Shown in pieces: positions 10,172-22,030 of a stretch of DNA of 64,000 nt (positions are counted from its first letter, which is position 1; the number at the start of each line of letters is the position of its first letter). Source of the DNA: Mesostigma viride (taxonomy: Eukaryota; Streptophyta; Mesostigmatophyceae; Mesostigmatales; Mesostigmataceae). The notes below the pieces were generated by a model. That model saw only the letters and a program-made list of their open reading frames with translations. It had not been told where the DNA came from and searched no databases. The translations under genes were made by a program, and so were the position numbers. The stretch lies in contig RPFO01000213.1 in assembly GCA_009746045.1 (NCBI GenBank), positions 7,812,478 to 7,876,477 on the forward strand. Direction: 5' to 3'.

Positions 10172-13100
10172 GGGGAGGTGGCACCCCAAAACCCAAAAAA
10201 TCTGACATATGCTAATATCACTTGAAATTCATTTGCACAACACATCACCTAAAAACGGCCTTTTTTGTTACATGGGGTCATATCTCCCACACATATAGTC
10301 AGATCGGGGTGCCTTTCTGGACTTAAGGTCCCCCTAGGACCCTGTTCACATCACATTAATTGGGGGGCCAACTGACCTATTTTTAGCATCAAACCGTGAC
10401 GTGGAAAAGTGCAAAAAACGATGTTTTCCAGGCATAAGGAGGCATAGCAGCCACACACAAGTAGTAAATGTAGTCCAATTCAGCTGGAAATGGTCATGCT
10501 TATTAATTTATATCCAAAGACAAAAACCGCCCTTAAGTATGCAATGTAGGACCAAACTATGTGCTATAATTCTGGCATACATGAGCCAAAACACCGTTTT
10601 AGTGCATTATTTTCAAACTTATGAAGCCCCTGCCAGCACATATGCGGCCCAATCATGCCAGAATTCGTCACATTAATAGCACAATACTTGAATTTACACT
10701 AGAACACAAGTTGGACATATTAGGACCACTGCCGGCCCACTAAAAGTGACGGATGCAAGCAGAAATAGAGCGATTTTTGCAAAAATACTCCATATTCTGC
10801 GCCATTGTCTTGGAAAACTTTGCATTCTTCACTCAATTATCGTCATGGCTGTCATGGGATTCATATACATGCCACTGGGGCTGGATACATTAGCCAACAC
10901 AGACTAAAAAAGCGATCATCAAGGGATAAAATCACCATCAATCACAGTAGATGCTGGCATTCGGAACAAGCACCATAGTGCCTACAAGCCTCAAGAAGGG
11001 GAGCTTGGCTGACCAGTCGTGCCTGTCGGCTGACCAGTCTCTTTTCTAAACGGGCCCCGCTCGGCAGCACACACAATCTCCTTTGCAGTACTTGGCCCAC
11101 TCTGCTGGGCACCCCTGCTGTGCGTGTCTTATAGCAGCTAATCCAAATATATATCTGCCAGGTGCCTCTCTGCTACATGGAAATACAAAGCGCAATCAAG
11201 GACAGCAGTGGCTTGGGCTGCTATTCAATTGAGCTCAGCACCTAGCTGCTGTACAACATAATTCTGCATCAGTGCCTGTCCTAATTGCGCCCCCCCGCCC
11301 CCTTGCCATCATCGTCATGCTCATCATAGTCTTTGGAACGTGCACTGAACTCCAACCCTTGGACAGTCCATAGGTCATTAAGAATCTGTGCATGTAATGC
11401 TAGCTCTTCTCAGTTGAACTCATCTACCACCCTCTCATGGTCGTGTCATCTCTCATGTAATCCACCTAGGTTTATCGTGGCCACTGATCTTTCAGCCCCT
11501 CCTGACATCAAAATCTGGGCAAACACACTGTTGACATCGCCCTTCCGTTTTAGCCTGCATGGCTCCTCATGTTTACCCTTATCTCATCCCTCAACACACC
11601 TATAACTGTCTATTCATCCCCCTTGCATAGGCGGTGCATAACTGCGGCATGATGGGGGCTTGCCAAAAATAGGTGTAAAATGCATGGGATGGCACGGGGA
11701 GGCTCACACTCATCGGTTTACAATCACACTCATGTGCTAACAGTGTCCCTCTCTGCTTTTGACACTGCATGCACATGCATTTCCTACCGGCTATATCAAG
11801 CCTTTAGTGTGGTTTGGTGCATCAAGAGAAATGGCAGGTCAGCTGAGTGCATCAGACCACATTTGTGTTAAGTGTACGCTTGCAACGCTGTTTGCCCACC
11901 GCATGGAGCTCCCCTTTCGGACAGTGGCGCAAGTAGCACTTACACCTTACTCCCAGCCGCTCACCCTGCCCATGCTAGCAACAAGAACAAATGCATGGTC
12001 CCCATCCCAACGTAAGGTGCATCACATGGATGGCCCTGCCATCACCTAGCAGTGTGCCACCCCTCTCCACCTCAACCTACTCTGAAATGCCAGGGCCCCA
12101 ACAAACCTTTCAAGACATGGCACTCCTCAAAGAAGGCAACCCCTCAAAGAAGGCGAGGCAGTTTAGGTCTAGGGGGGCTTTGGGTAAGTTAAAAGATGAT
12201 AGAGTTCACTAACACAGGCCACGGCAACGACAACCTGCCTCACCCGCTGCATCCATACATCACAAGCCATAAACTGCACAGCCTCGCATGATTGCCTAAG
12301 GGTCACGTGATCCAAGGTGCCCTTCAGGCTCACCCCACACCCCAGCACACCGGCCCATCCTCACCACCCCACTGGTCATAGTCATCTACAGTGGCATCAA
12401 ACTCCTCTAGGACAGAGTGCAGTAAAGGCAACATAGACGTCCTGACACAATTGAATAAGAACGTGGCTGCTACCTACTGCCCTTAATAAAAAATGTCCAT
12501 GGCTTGCACAAATACGCATTCAATTCTTCAAGCAAGCATGCTAACACCTTCACAGCACATCCCAAGGTTTATATCCATCGAGCTTTGTCAACAAGCATGA
12601 CTTCCTGATGCAAACTTAGCTGTCAAGCTAGGAGGAGGAAAGCTAGGTAAAGAGGTGAGATAGACCCCCCCACAGCACCTTCCTGCACCAAAACCATGAC
12701 AATATCATCCAGAGCTTGCTAAATACGTACAGCTAGCCGGTAGCGGGCGACCTTGCAGTCCAGGTTCAGCGCGAACATCTCGTGTCAGCACCCGGCGGAG
12801 ATGGCGGACGCGAACCCACAATGCTATAAAAGCGAGTCATAAGACTATTTCGGGGAGCGGTGAACGGCTTGGAACACCGAAGGTATGCCGCGACAAAAGC
12901 CTGAAGTTTTTCTCGGAAATACACGCCTGGATGTGGATTAGGGCACCGTTGTCGTGCTTGTGCTTGCGTTGCGAGCAGGCAACCAGTGTTTCTTGCAGTG
13001 TCGAGCAGTAACAGATGGTGGCGCGAGAGCAATATGTGACTTTTAAATCATGGCTACACAGCTTACACCTCCGCAGGCATGTTGGAACAAGCCCCGCCAT

Positions 13101-16100
13101 GCCGTGAGCCGAAAAAAAGGAAGAAACGCATCAAGCAAGGACGGTCGTAAACGTCACTGAAAACAGCAAAATCTGACCTGCCGGCAGGTAATGCGACAGC
13201 CTGGAAAATGTGATTCGTTTCTCGAAAAACTGATTAGCGCTCGTGAAAGTAGACTTGAAGCCCATTCGGATTCCACCTTTTGGGAATTGTGAGCTTCCAA
13301 CAAAAAAGTTTCCCCCACAATTAATAAACATGCATTTTCGCTGCCAATTCCAGATCTGGCCGACACAAAAAATCAGCGTCTCAGTTTGCGAATTATTTTG
13401 ACGCATGAACATACGCGAATAATATCTACCATGCATCATCGCAAAGCAGGAGAGTTTACGCGTCGTTTGCATCCATCGCAGCGACTTAACATGCATAATT
13501 GACTTTTGACTGATATTCCGGCGGACATAGGGTCGACAGCCATGCGAGGTGGAATTTTTCTGGTCCCGTCGTCCTCAACGCGACGCGTTCGCGCCAAAAT
13601 TCCCAGGATCTCATGTAACCGGACGGACCGATTTTAGGTGATGTGATGCTGAATTATGATTGGGGGCACTAAATAACATCTCTAGTGAGTTGTCCATGCA
13701 CTTGTTGGGGGTACTACCCCCATATATACGCCAATAATGCGCTATAAATAGCAAAAGACGCTAATTAGGGCTGAGTATGCCCCAGCCAATGCACTTATTT
13801 GTTGGCTACCAAAAATCAAGGTCATATAGTTCCCTGAGTTTGTAGCTTGCTGAGCTATTTACATCATGGAAATGGCAAAACCTTGAACAGTTATTAATTT
13901 TCCCGCAAAACAGGTCATTTTTTACCGGACATTGGGAATATACATATCATAAACACTTCCGATAAGGCCACAAAATCAACAAAAATTCCGGCTAACAGGG
14001 GGACAGCAGTGTTCCAAGTCCCAGGTCATTCCGACAAGGCTAGCTCAAGTTATTGCGTCAGACGTGTTTTAAAAAAAATGCCCGCTAAAACAGAAAATGT
14101 CACTATATCAGCCCTTGTAAGCATCCTGCACAAGGCAGGCAGGGCAAAACCAATCCCCCTTGGGCTCCTTAGTCAACGGGGGGTCAGCGCAGCACCCATG
14201 CAGTCCTCCCTTGCACCCGAATGTGCTGCACAGCAGGAAAGGGACACCGTCAATTTCATCCGGGGAAGCACATGCAAGGCAAGGAATATTATCAACATCA
14301 TTCTCATCATCACTACTACCTTCCCCATCGTCCCCCTGCCCCTCCCTTTGCATCACGTCGTGGCAGCCACCCTTAACACAGGTCATTCCGACAAGTCTTG
14401 CTCAAGTAATAAGGTTATGCGTGCTAAAACCTGAACATAAGCTTAAGGGGGGTTTCTTTGTATATGGCCACTTAGGCATGCTGTTTTCCATCCAAAAAGC
14501 CAGAAAGCATGCCCCACTCGATCACAAAACATAAGCAAACGGCTAGGCACCACATCTTCCCTCATCTGCCCTCGGCATGGCCAACCTTGCCAGCGCAAGC
14601 ATAGCAACACGATCGCTAGGCATACATGCCAAGAGAGCATACACTATACTCTACCCAAGGTTACCTTGTAAACTTCATGCTAAGAACTCAGCAAATCTAT
14701 GATCAAAAGCACATATAATTAACTCTAGCACACTGATGACGACACATGCTCAAGGTTGGGGGTCACTGTGGCACGCACTGATGGGTTTCCTAGACGACCA
14801 CTCACTACCTGACAAGGCGCTAAGGACCACTCAGAAAGCAAGTAAACACAATCACACTTTACATGCCATCAACATGGATCAAATCCATGCTGAATATGTT
14901 GTGAAGTACAAAGGGGTGGCCACGCACCTCATACTCCTTCACCGTCCCTCGAGCATGGCCAGACTTATAAGTACGTGAATAGCAATAATGATGATGGCAC
15001 TCACATGCATTACCAGCATTTTCTATGTTTCTCCCACGTTAGATTGTAAGGGTTATGCCAACCAAGCTTACCAACACAGCAACAACTCCTTAACTGCACT
15101 ACCCGACATGGGCAACAAACTGGAACTATGGAGGGCAAGGAACCAAGGAGATCATGGCATACAAAGCTTGTATGCAGTCAACCATGTTAACCATGGTTGG
15201 CTCAGCAACATTGCTGTCTTGTCACATCATCATAACAAGGAAAGCTCAAATAAACCAATGATGGCAGCTATCTACATGCAGTCACACGAATGCAATATCT
15301 CCAACATGATCGTCGATTTCAAAAATTCCTTCCCTGCACGATAAAATGCAAAGAAACCAGTGGCGGCCGTTCAGCTTCTGACCGCTGTGATGCCGCTGCG
15401 AGGAAAGGGTGCGTCACTATCACACAACAAGAAGCGTCCATACGCACAACATCCTTGCCAGAACACGTGCTATGAAATCCCTTACGCCTTCCCTAGGATC
15501 TATCGGCTGAGACTAAAGCGGATTTGATCAAGACATCAACGAAAACAAGCTAAAGCTGCCAGGTATTCGTCAACACGACGGCACGCAACGGAGAGTTAAC
15601 TGGCGGAAACTGACCAAAACGAACGCAAAAAACTTCGAACGATGAGCTCTTCGAAGAAAGAACTGATAGTAGATAACAGTCGCCACAAATCTATACCTTG
15701 CCCTCGTAGATCCCTCGCCCAGGCGCGCAACAACGGCCGTTCTTCCATGGAAGGTTCCGACATGCACTGCGCAGGCCTGAAAAAATACTTACAGAGAATG
15801 GCCGAAAATGTAGCAAAAAGCACCCGTTCGGTTTAGAATTCGATGCTACCGATATGAATGCATCCTTCACGGTCAAAAAGACCCCCAAAACTGAGAATTT
15901 ACTGCCGCAATCACGAATTCTATTTTATTCCGCGCGACCAAAAAATGCAGATTACCCCCCATGCCGATGGCAGTAAAAGAAAGCAGCGATATTGTAAACC
16001 AGCCACTTGCCGCCGCAATCCAACATCATTAAATCATCGTCTTCAACATCCAATCATTTTTTTTGCATTTCTCTAGCCCTACATTGCTAGTTTCGCCTAA

Positions 16101-16216
16101 ACGCAGTCGCCATGGCCACTTCCGCAAGTGGTGCGCGCACGGAGCACCCACTTTTCACGGTACGGCCGGTGCCGCGAATTTTTTCGCGCGGAAAATATTC
16201 GGCGCGCCACGTCCCC
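10172..16216. mobile_element. TTAA-flanked element TTAA-3, about 6.0 kb
   Basis: Flanked by TTAA at 10168-10171 and 16217-16220. Left end is GGGGAGGTGGCACCCC; the reverse complement of the right end is GGGGACGTGGCGCGCC (about 12 of 16 match, with the first five and GTGGC conserved). It sits in the hairpin of a dispersed retroelement 3' end, which supports the boundaries. The interior is less GC-rich than its surroundings and looks mostly non-coding. The one recognisable coding piece is a PHD-finger exon (14108-14386, minus). Short ORFs at 12766-13100 and 13131-13496 (minus) are unrecognised. No transposase was identified. Confidence 0.7.
14108..14386 (-). CDS. PHD-finger protein or exon (92 residues)
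   Basis: The ORF starts at an ATG and has an acidic serine-rich lead (residues 17-33) followed by a complete C4HC3 PHD zinc finger. Ligands are C36, C39, C53, C58, H63, C66, C81 and C84, with the typical W-F-C-P-A-C ending. PHD fingers bind histone H3 tails or act in chromatin complexes. Here it lies inside a transposon and may be a captured host exon or part of a longer spliced gene. The block is bounded by ~40-bp direct repeats containing GGTCATTCCGACAAG (about 14024-14065 and 14379-14420). Domain call is secure; gene structure is not. Confidence 0.7.
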   Translation of the reverse strand: MTCVKGGCHDVMQREGQGDDGEGSSDDENDVDNIPCLACASPDEIDGVPFLLCSTFGCKGGLHGCCADPPLTKEPKGDWFCPACLVQDAYKG

Positions 16217-16254
16217 TTAACGTGGGAGCACGTGTCAGTTAATTATTGACTAAT

Positions 16255-17165
16255 TATAATCCATGCAGACGACACCATGCACCCTAAGTCTTCGAGGACA
16301 CTCAGCACGTGTGCAGCTTGAGATATGGCTTGACTGGCTGGCCCAAACGAGGCCCGAGTGGTGGGGCTCGAGGTCAGCAAGAAGACAGAGGCCCTGGCGG
16401 TTGGGCTCATTCAGCCACCGCCCGACCTCTTCCTTCTTGATGGCTCTCGCGTCAAGTATCGGGACCGCGCCCAAGCTGCTGGGTAGCTTACTCCCCAGCG
16501 CTGCGAGGCCAACGTGGACCGCACCTCCGGTATCTCCCTCGCCTGGCACGCTTTACGTCAATACAGGGCCAGGGCTGTGGCCCAAGCCCTTGGGCAACTA
16601 GCTAGAGAAACAGGACCTGGTCAGGACTTCCTGTTCTCACGTATGGTTGTCTCACTTCCCGTGGGGCCGAGACATGGACCCTCACAGCCGACCTTGCGAA
16701 AAAGCTGGACGGCTGCCAACATGCTGCGGTCAAATTTCCGTGTGGGCTATGCTCCACACGTATGCAAGGAGGACTTCAGTGTACCTAGGCATGCCACTTA
16801 TCACCAGCACCATTACGCAGATGCGCCTGCAACTAGTAGGGCACTTAGCTCGCACCAACCAGGTAGACATATCTCGTGGCCCCTCCGCAGGGCTGCGACC
16901 TGCTCAGCCTGGCAGGCACCTCCTCGATCACGTGGGCTGGGCCCAGCCAGGTTAGGCGCCGCAAGGCCCACACCTTCAAAGAGCGCAGCTCGAAGATGAC
17001 ATGGGGGGCCTAGGCCTCTCCGTGATTTGGAAGAAGCAGATGGACAGGGCCAAGTGGGCTCAAGAGGGGCAATGACCCCCCCCCAGTGGGGAAGCTGCGT
17101 GTTTGCAAGCGCAGGAAGCATGATGCTAGGCAAGACCCCTAGGGCCTGGCACACACACTAGATAA
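16255..17165 (+). pseudogene. LINE-B-related RT fragment
   Basis: Begins abruptly at an IHADDT motif (RT palm, variant of YADD) at 16258-16275. It continues with frame-shifted blocks LEIWLDWL, LLGSLLPSAA and, near the end, MRLQLVGHLARTNQVD, the same C-terminal LINE signature as in the 3641-4536 copy but clearly diverged. 5'-truncated and frame-broken, hence inactive. Confidence 0.7.
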
Positions 17166-17344
17166 AGACCAGAGGATGGTTTGTCACTAGATAGAATAGA
17201 CCGGTCTAGGATTGCATGTTCCGATCCATCCATCCATCCATCGTGATCACTGAGGCAGGAGGGATCCGTGATGTCCACTTACCAGCCATAGCCATAGCTT
17301 AGTACATACCCACAGATCTCGAATGATATATATCTAGTATACCA

Positions 17345-17605
17345 ATTAGACTGCCATGCAGAACAAGACGCGGTGGCAGAAGATTGTCAAGGCTCACACG
17401 CCCGACCCTGTGGGCAAGCCACCTCCCCCCAAGAGGAGGAGGCGTTTTGATGAGTAGGGTAGTTAGGATTTTTCTAGACTAGATAGATTAGCGTTAGGAT
17501 AGTCCGATTACGCGGCTCTCTCCACTCCACCACCCATCAAGGAATATGTGCTGCATGATCTCCCAACGGAGGCATGTTATAATTTAATTTAATTTTTAAT
17601 AGCTT
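17345..17605 (+). mobile_element. LINE-B 3' terminus
   Basis: Encodes the terminal basic tail (KTRWQKIVKAHTPDPVGKPP, then RRRRFDE-stop), followed by the CTCCCAACGGAG hairpin at about 17562 and an (AATTT)n tail at 17579-17600. Separate from, or a rearranged continuation of, the fragment just upstream. Confidence 0.75.
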
Positions 17606-17611
17606 AGTCCT

Positions 17612-17900
17612 TGTATGCTACGTCCTGGCTATGATCAGATAACTTGCCCACACTCCTTGTTATGCCATGCTCACATGGGTCTTATTGCACCCACAGATTG
17701 GGCACCAGATCGTTTAGCGTGTCCGAGTGCAGCTGTGGCATGCCTTTGGCATGAAGGAGAATGGGGGTCTCTGCCCTTTCTCCTGTTGTGCACACACAGG
17801 GATTAAAAGAACTTCGGTGCTCCGTGACTCCCCAACGGGAGCACGTGTTTAATTAATTAATCCGTGACACTGACTCCCAAACGGGAGCACGAGTTTCATG
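17612..17900 (+). repeat. Third retroelement 3' UTR family
   Basis: Nearly identical to 42668-42950 ('gctacgtcctggctatgat', 'ccatgctcacatgggtctta', 'cacacacagggattaaaag', hairpin GTGCTCC...GGAGCAC, TTAA tail). A second, degraded hairpin unit follows at 17861-17895. No ORF is attached. Confidence 0.65.
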
Positions 17901-18623
17901 ATTCATGGTAGCTGTGACATTATCAAGGAGACAACAATCAAGGTGACATTATGCTCACGTGACGTAGTCAGTCACGTAAATAAATTCATTCATTAGTTAA
18001 TTTGCATATTGCCGTTTGTCTAACCGAGTTGCATTGGTTCTCTAAAAACGTAATTTAACAAGCATTAGTCAACATGCCCTCAAGAGGAGAGCATCCACCA
18101 GCAGTCACTCACAATCAAGTTCTGCCAGCCTAAATAAATACTAAAGGTCGGCCATAAACCAAAGGTATGCAATTCCTTCAAAGATATCGCCCAAGCTCAG
18201 CGGAAGAGCAAAGCAGACAGAAAGAGAACAGGCGATGCAGTCCAGCAAAGAAAATCAAGATGAAGCAGCGACCGAAACAGGCGCTAAGAATGTGACCAGG
18301 CAGCCCGCCTGTTTTGTGCTGTGACATATCAGCACGTGCGGGAGTAACAGTCGATAAATCATGCAATCCGTATGTACAAAAACCGAAAAAGTTCATCTGC
18401 ACGGGCAGTGGAGGATAACCAGCCACCCGCACAAGGACCCATGCTAAGCTTGCCGTGGTGCCATCCTGCCTGCCATCGTCACATCCCTCTGCGAGAGCGT
18501 AAGGTGCAGCATGCGTGACGCCCATGACAAAAATCTGCGCAACTGGTTCCTCTCCCCCATCACAACAGCCGTCAATCCCTGGAAAAACCTCACTGGAAAA
18601 TGCCTCGTTCCCAGCCAGGTCCC
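17901..18623. other. Spacer and 3' flank of the lysozyme-like gene
   Basis: No repeat or coding signal is recognised. The part next to 18624 is probably 3' UTR of the minus-strand gene. Confidence 0.45.
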
Positions 18624-20095
18624 TCAAGGGAGGACCGATGGGGACGACGGCCCCAGCGAGGACGGGCTAAAGGGGGACCGTGGCGTCCCCCCCCCCTTCT
18701 TGGGCGACGCAAGGCGTGCCGCCCCCGCAACGACCGCGGTGGCAATGGCGAGCCGCCCTAGGTCCTGCGTGAGGTTGCGCTTGGGCGACCCCTGCTGCGT
18801 GTCGTACCATGAGGGGATCGGGTTGCGCATATACTCGCTCACCTTGCGCCAATAGTCCTGCGTCTTAGCGTACGAGGGGCCGTGGGGGCCGCCTGGAAGG
18901 TGGGCACAGAGACGGTGGGCACAGAGGGTGGGGGAGCAGGATGAAGGGTGTGGGGTGGGAACCAGAAGTGAGAGACGCGTGGCAAATCGCGGAGGGTGGA
19001 AGGGAGCTCTGCGGTGGCGGAAAGCAGCAGGGACACGCTACCGCTCCCCGGGACAAGGGACAGGTATCTGAGAATGAGTAATGAGTTTTGCAGGCACGTA
19101 GGTAGATAGGAAGGTGGGCGCTAGAGTTGGCGTAAGGGAGGTTCTAAGGAGGCTTGATGAATGCCTTGATAGAAAGAGGCTGTCCGCTAATAAAAGTCAA
19201 CAGCCGACGTGCTATCCAGGCGCACAACGCAACAAGGGAAGTAAGGATGGGGGTAGAGGAACGCAGACTCTAGCAGAAAATCAGGGTCAACAAAATAAAA
19301 TTAAATATAGAAAACTTACAGACTCACTCCAGGCCATTCTAATGTAAAATTTTTCATGAGGAGACCACAGCAAACCACAGCAAACCCCAGTGACTCTTTA
19401 CACCTAGCAACCAAGGTCAGGAACTTGCGGCAAACTGCTTACCATTATGCGTCTTCGCCAGGCTTTCGTAATCGCCTTTCTCAATGGCCTCCCTGTTGTA
19501 CTTCAGCAGATAGGAGACGACAGTGTTTTCTGCGTACTGCTTGTCTCGGCATTTGGTGTAGGAGCGTTCACAAGCTATGTTCCAGGCGTCGCAATGATAC
19601 GCATCCGATATCTGGAATGGCCCTATTGAAGTCCTGTACGAAGCGATAGAAAACGAAACCGAGCGATGTATAGCAGCAGTGGCATTTTCAATACATGCTT
19701 CGAGCACCTTATCTTGCGAAGGCACCGCTAACGCAATGACAATGATAGATGGAAAAATTGGGTGCCGCCTATATAAAGTCTCGTACTCCGTTGTGGAATC
19801 CACTGGACATCATAAAAAAGACAATGCAATCGCTATCAAAATGCCATCTGTAATAACATCGCCAATCCCATACAGCAAGATCTAGACCTTACCCGCCATC
19901 GCCGTCTGGTGTATTCGGATTATTCGAGGACTCCACAAATCTTAGAGCCTTCAGAAAAGGCTCCAGCTTTCTTTTCGTCTCCAAGATCTCTTTCTTGGAC
20001 GGCGTGTTCGGAGACGTGGGGAGAGCCGACCCGCACCTCGGCTCCCCGCAATTGCACGATGGAGCATGCTTGGACGTCTTAATAATGAGCGGCAT
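18624..20095 (-). CDS. i-type (destabilase) lysozyme-like protein, three exons
   Basis: Minus-strand exons are 20095-19893, 19633-19443 and 18892-18624, with GTAAGG/TACAG and GTAAGC/TTCCAG introns. Phases join exactly and give 220 residues. FVESSNN (Glu55) and PDGDGG (Asp64, Asp66) are followed across the first intron by TSIGPFQISDAYHCDAW. The second intron splits HN|GGPHGPSYAKTQDYWRKV. This series (VES, DGD, GPFQI, HNGGP, YW) is that of i-type lysozymes and related bacterial muramidases, with Glu and Asp as the catalytic pair cleaving peptidoglycan. A C-terminal extension has a hydrophobic stretch (LAIATAVVAGAARLA). The ATG at 20095 is chosen; no clear signal peptide is seen. Low-copy sequence amid transposons. 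Family call is good; activity is inferred. Confidence 0.75.
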
Positions 20096-20517
20096 TTTTT
20101 CACCGAACCGTATCTCCAATAGATAAACTAGACCTAATTACATCTTCTTGCTCGACGGATTCCCCGAAATTCAATGGCGCTTCTCAATTTCCTTTCGGAG
20201 CTGATGACAGCCATGGCACGGCTCCGAACCTCCGATATTCCTTCTTGGAGCTTCTCTCGCCCTTCGCTGGCTCGCTCGTAAATGCTTGGTGACGAGATCA
20301 CTCAGATCAGGCCTGACATGCTATCCATGCGGGGCCGTCGTGCGTCGCCAGTTCCCAGCGCAGCTACAATTTTCAAGGCACAGCGACGCCTTGAAAGCGG
20401 ATCGATCTGTTGCCAGGCTGTTGCCATTCGGCATTCCGCAGCGATTCACGGGAGCATGGGCGGATTTGGATGTACGACCTGTGGACGGCAATGGCCGAAA
20501 AAGCGATGGCTGATTGC
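20096..20517. other. 5' flank of the lysozyme-like gene
   Basis: Upstream region of the minus-strand gene up to the hAT-like insertion. A plus-strand reading frame at ~20282-20517 is not recognisable. It must contain the promoter, but no clear TATA box can be assigned. Confidence 0.4.
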
Positions 20518-20846
20518 AGCTAGAACAGCGCTTCGTTTACAGCCGGATCCGTCGGATCCGGCTGCCGGATCCGGACGGATCCGGCTGTGGAGAAAAGTAC
20601 CCGGCGCGGATCCGGCCAGACGGCTGGCTCTCCTAGGTGCCGGCGCGGCGGGGCCCACCTCATGCTGAAAGGTACACACCTTACACCGCAGCCTACTGTA
20701 ATATATCCGGCCCTCGGCCACTGTAGATTTTCGGGGAAATGGGTATATTTTATTAGCCAATTATGGACCAAAGAGGTGAGAGGGGAAATGAGTATCAGCG
20801 AATCCGGCCACTGTAGATTCTCTGCTGCCCATGTGCGGCGTGGGAC

Positions 20847-20849
<3 letters not shown>

Positions 20850-20880
<31 letters not shown>

Positions 20881-20881
20881 C
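20850..20881 (+). repeat. (CAA)n microsatellite
   Basis: About ten uninterrupted CAA units inside the hAT-like element. Confidence 0.9.
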
Positions 20882-21253
20882 GCAGCGCCGGCACCCCTAG
20901 CATTTTGGAATTAGAAAATAGCGTTTTATTGGTTACAAGTGCTAATGTGCCCGTCCAATTAATTTGTGATTAGTTAGTTAGTTTGCCTCAAGTTAGTTAG
21001 TTTGCCAATGGTTGCCTCAATCAGTTGGCGACATTATGTGTCTGTCTTCCAGCCCACCAATGTCACCGTATCCGGATGGTCCCGTGGTTAGTATCAAGGT
21101 CCTGCATGTTCCAGCCGGACCCCACGACCCCGGCGGAGGCCATCACTTGGTTACACGTAGGCAATACGAGATTGGATACTTTACCATTGGACCCCTCAAT
21201 TTGGCTTGGAGTTTCAATTTGGCTTGGAGTTTGGCTGGACCTTGACCAAGGGG

Positions 21254-22030
21254 ATGTCTAGGATTAGCAAATGTCTTTACGAGTACACGGCAGAATGGGG
21301 TTATGACATTTTATTGCACGAGAACCATAAGCTCCACCCTGGCCGCCCACGATGGGGCTTTCAATGGCCTGGGTACAGTTGGATTAAACTTATCACCGTG
21401 GCGGTCGATCACCCTTTGGTGGACCGCAGAGCGACCGACATTCAACATCTTTTACTGCACAGAGCCATTGGGGTAAACGCGGCCCTCAGCAGCCGGTTTC
21501 ACCACGATGCGACATGCCTGTGCACCTTCCCTTCGGAAACAATTGAGCACCGCTTTCTCTACTGCCAAGTGAGCGGGGTGTGGCAATGGTTGTTTAACGT
21601 ATGGTCCGCATGGACCGCGCTACCACATTCCACACTAACGCTATCCGTGCGTTGTATCATATTCGGTATGGCGGGGACCCCCGGGGAGGAGCTCTCCAAC
21701 AGTCAACTAGCCTGGGTATGGCTCCGAACTAATATGCTATACGCGATCTGGACTATCCGGAACGAGACGGTTTTCAAAGTGCGGCACGAATACACCAAAG
21801 CCGCCGTGGTGAGGCGGTTTATCTTTCTCTGGAACTCAGCAATGCGTCGCGCTTGGCTCTTGGCGCAAGAACAATACAAGGTGTGGGACCCCGGGCCCAA
21901 CAATGACAAGCCCAGCCCCTTGGAGCTCTTCCATGCTCTCCTGGGACGCAACAGGGTGTTTACCTGCATTCCTCACGGTGACCTTACGCGCGTCACTTGG
22001 CTCCCCTGGTCACACAATGCTCCTTTCTAA
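21254..22030 (+). CDS. LINE C-terminal zinc-binding (zf-RVT-like) domain ORF
   Basis: An intact ~258-residue ORF from the ATG at 21254. It contains LLLHRAIGVN, then CLCTFPSETIEHRFLYC and VWQWLFNVW, a pattern typical of the zinc-binding domain that follows RT in plant L1-type LINE ORF2 (C-x-C, E-T-x2-H-x-F-x2-C, then VW). The rest (LRTNMLYAIWTIRNETVF and the C-terminal part) matches the usual tail of such proteins in style. There is no RT upstream inside the element, so it is a fragment carried by the transposon. Whether it is expressed is unknown. Confidence 0.6.
   Translation: MSRISKCLYEYTAEWGYDILLHENHKLHPGRPRWGFQWPGYSWIKLITVAVDHPLVDRRATDIQHLLLHRAIGVNAALSSRFHHDATCLCTFPSETIEHRFLYCQVSGVWQWLFNVWSAWTALPHSTLTLSVRCIIFGMAGTPGEELSNSQLAWVWLRTNMLYAIWTIRNETVFKVRHEYTKAAVVRRFIFLWNSAMRRAWLLAQEQYKVWDPGPNNDKPSPLELFHALLGRNRVFTCIPHGDLTRVTWLPWSHNAPF

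Noticed and set aside
19633-19803. Separate small gene starting MDSTTEYETLY with a signal-peptide-like stretch
   Set aside because: This part lies in the first intron of the lysozyme-like gene; the TACAG acceptor at 19634 joins exon 1 in phase with the conserved TSIGPFQIS.
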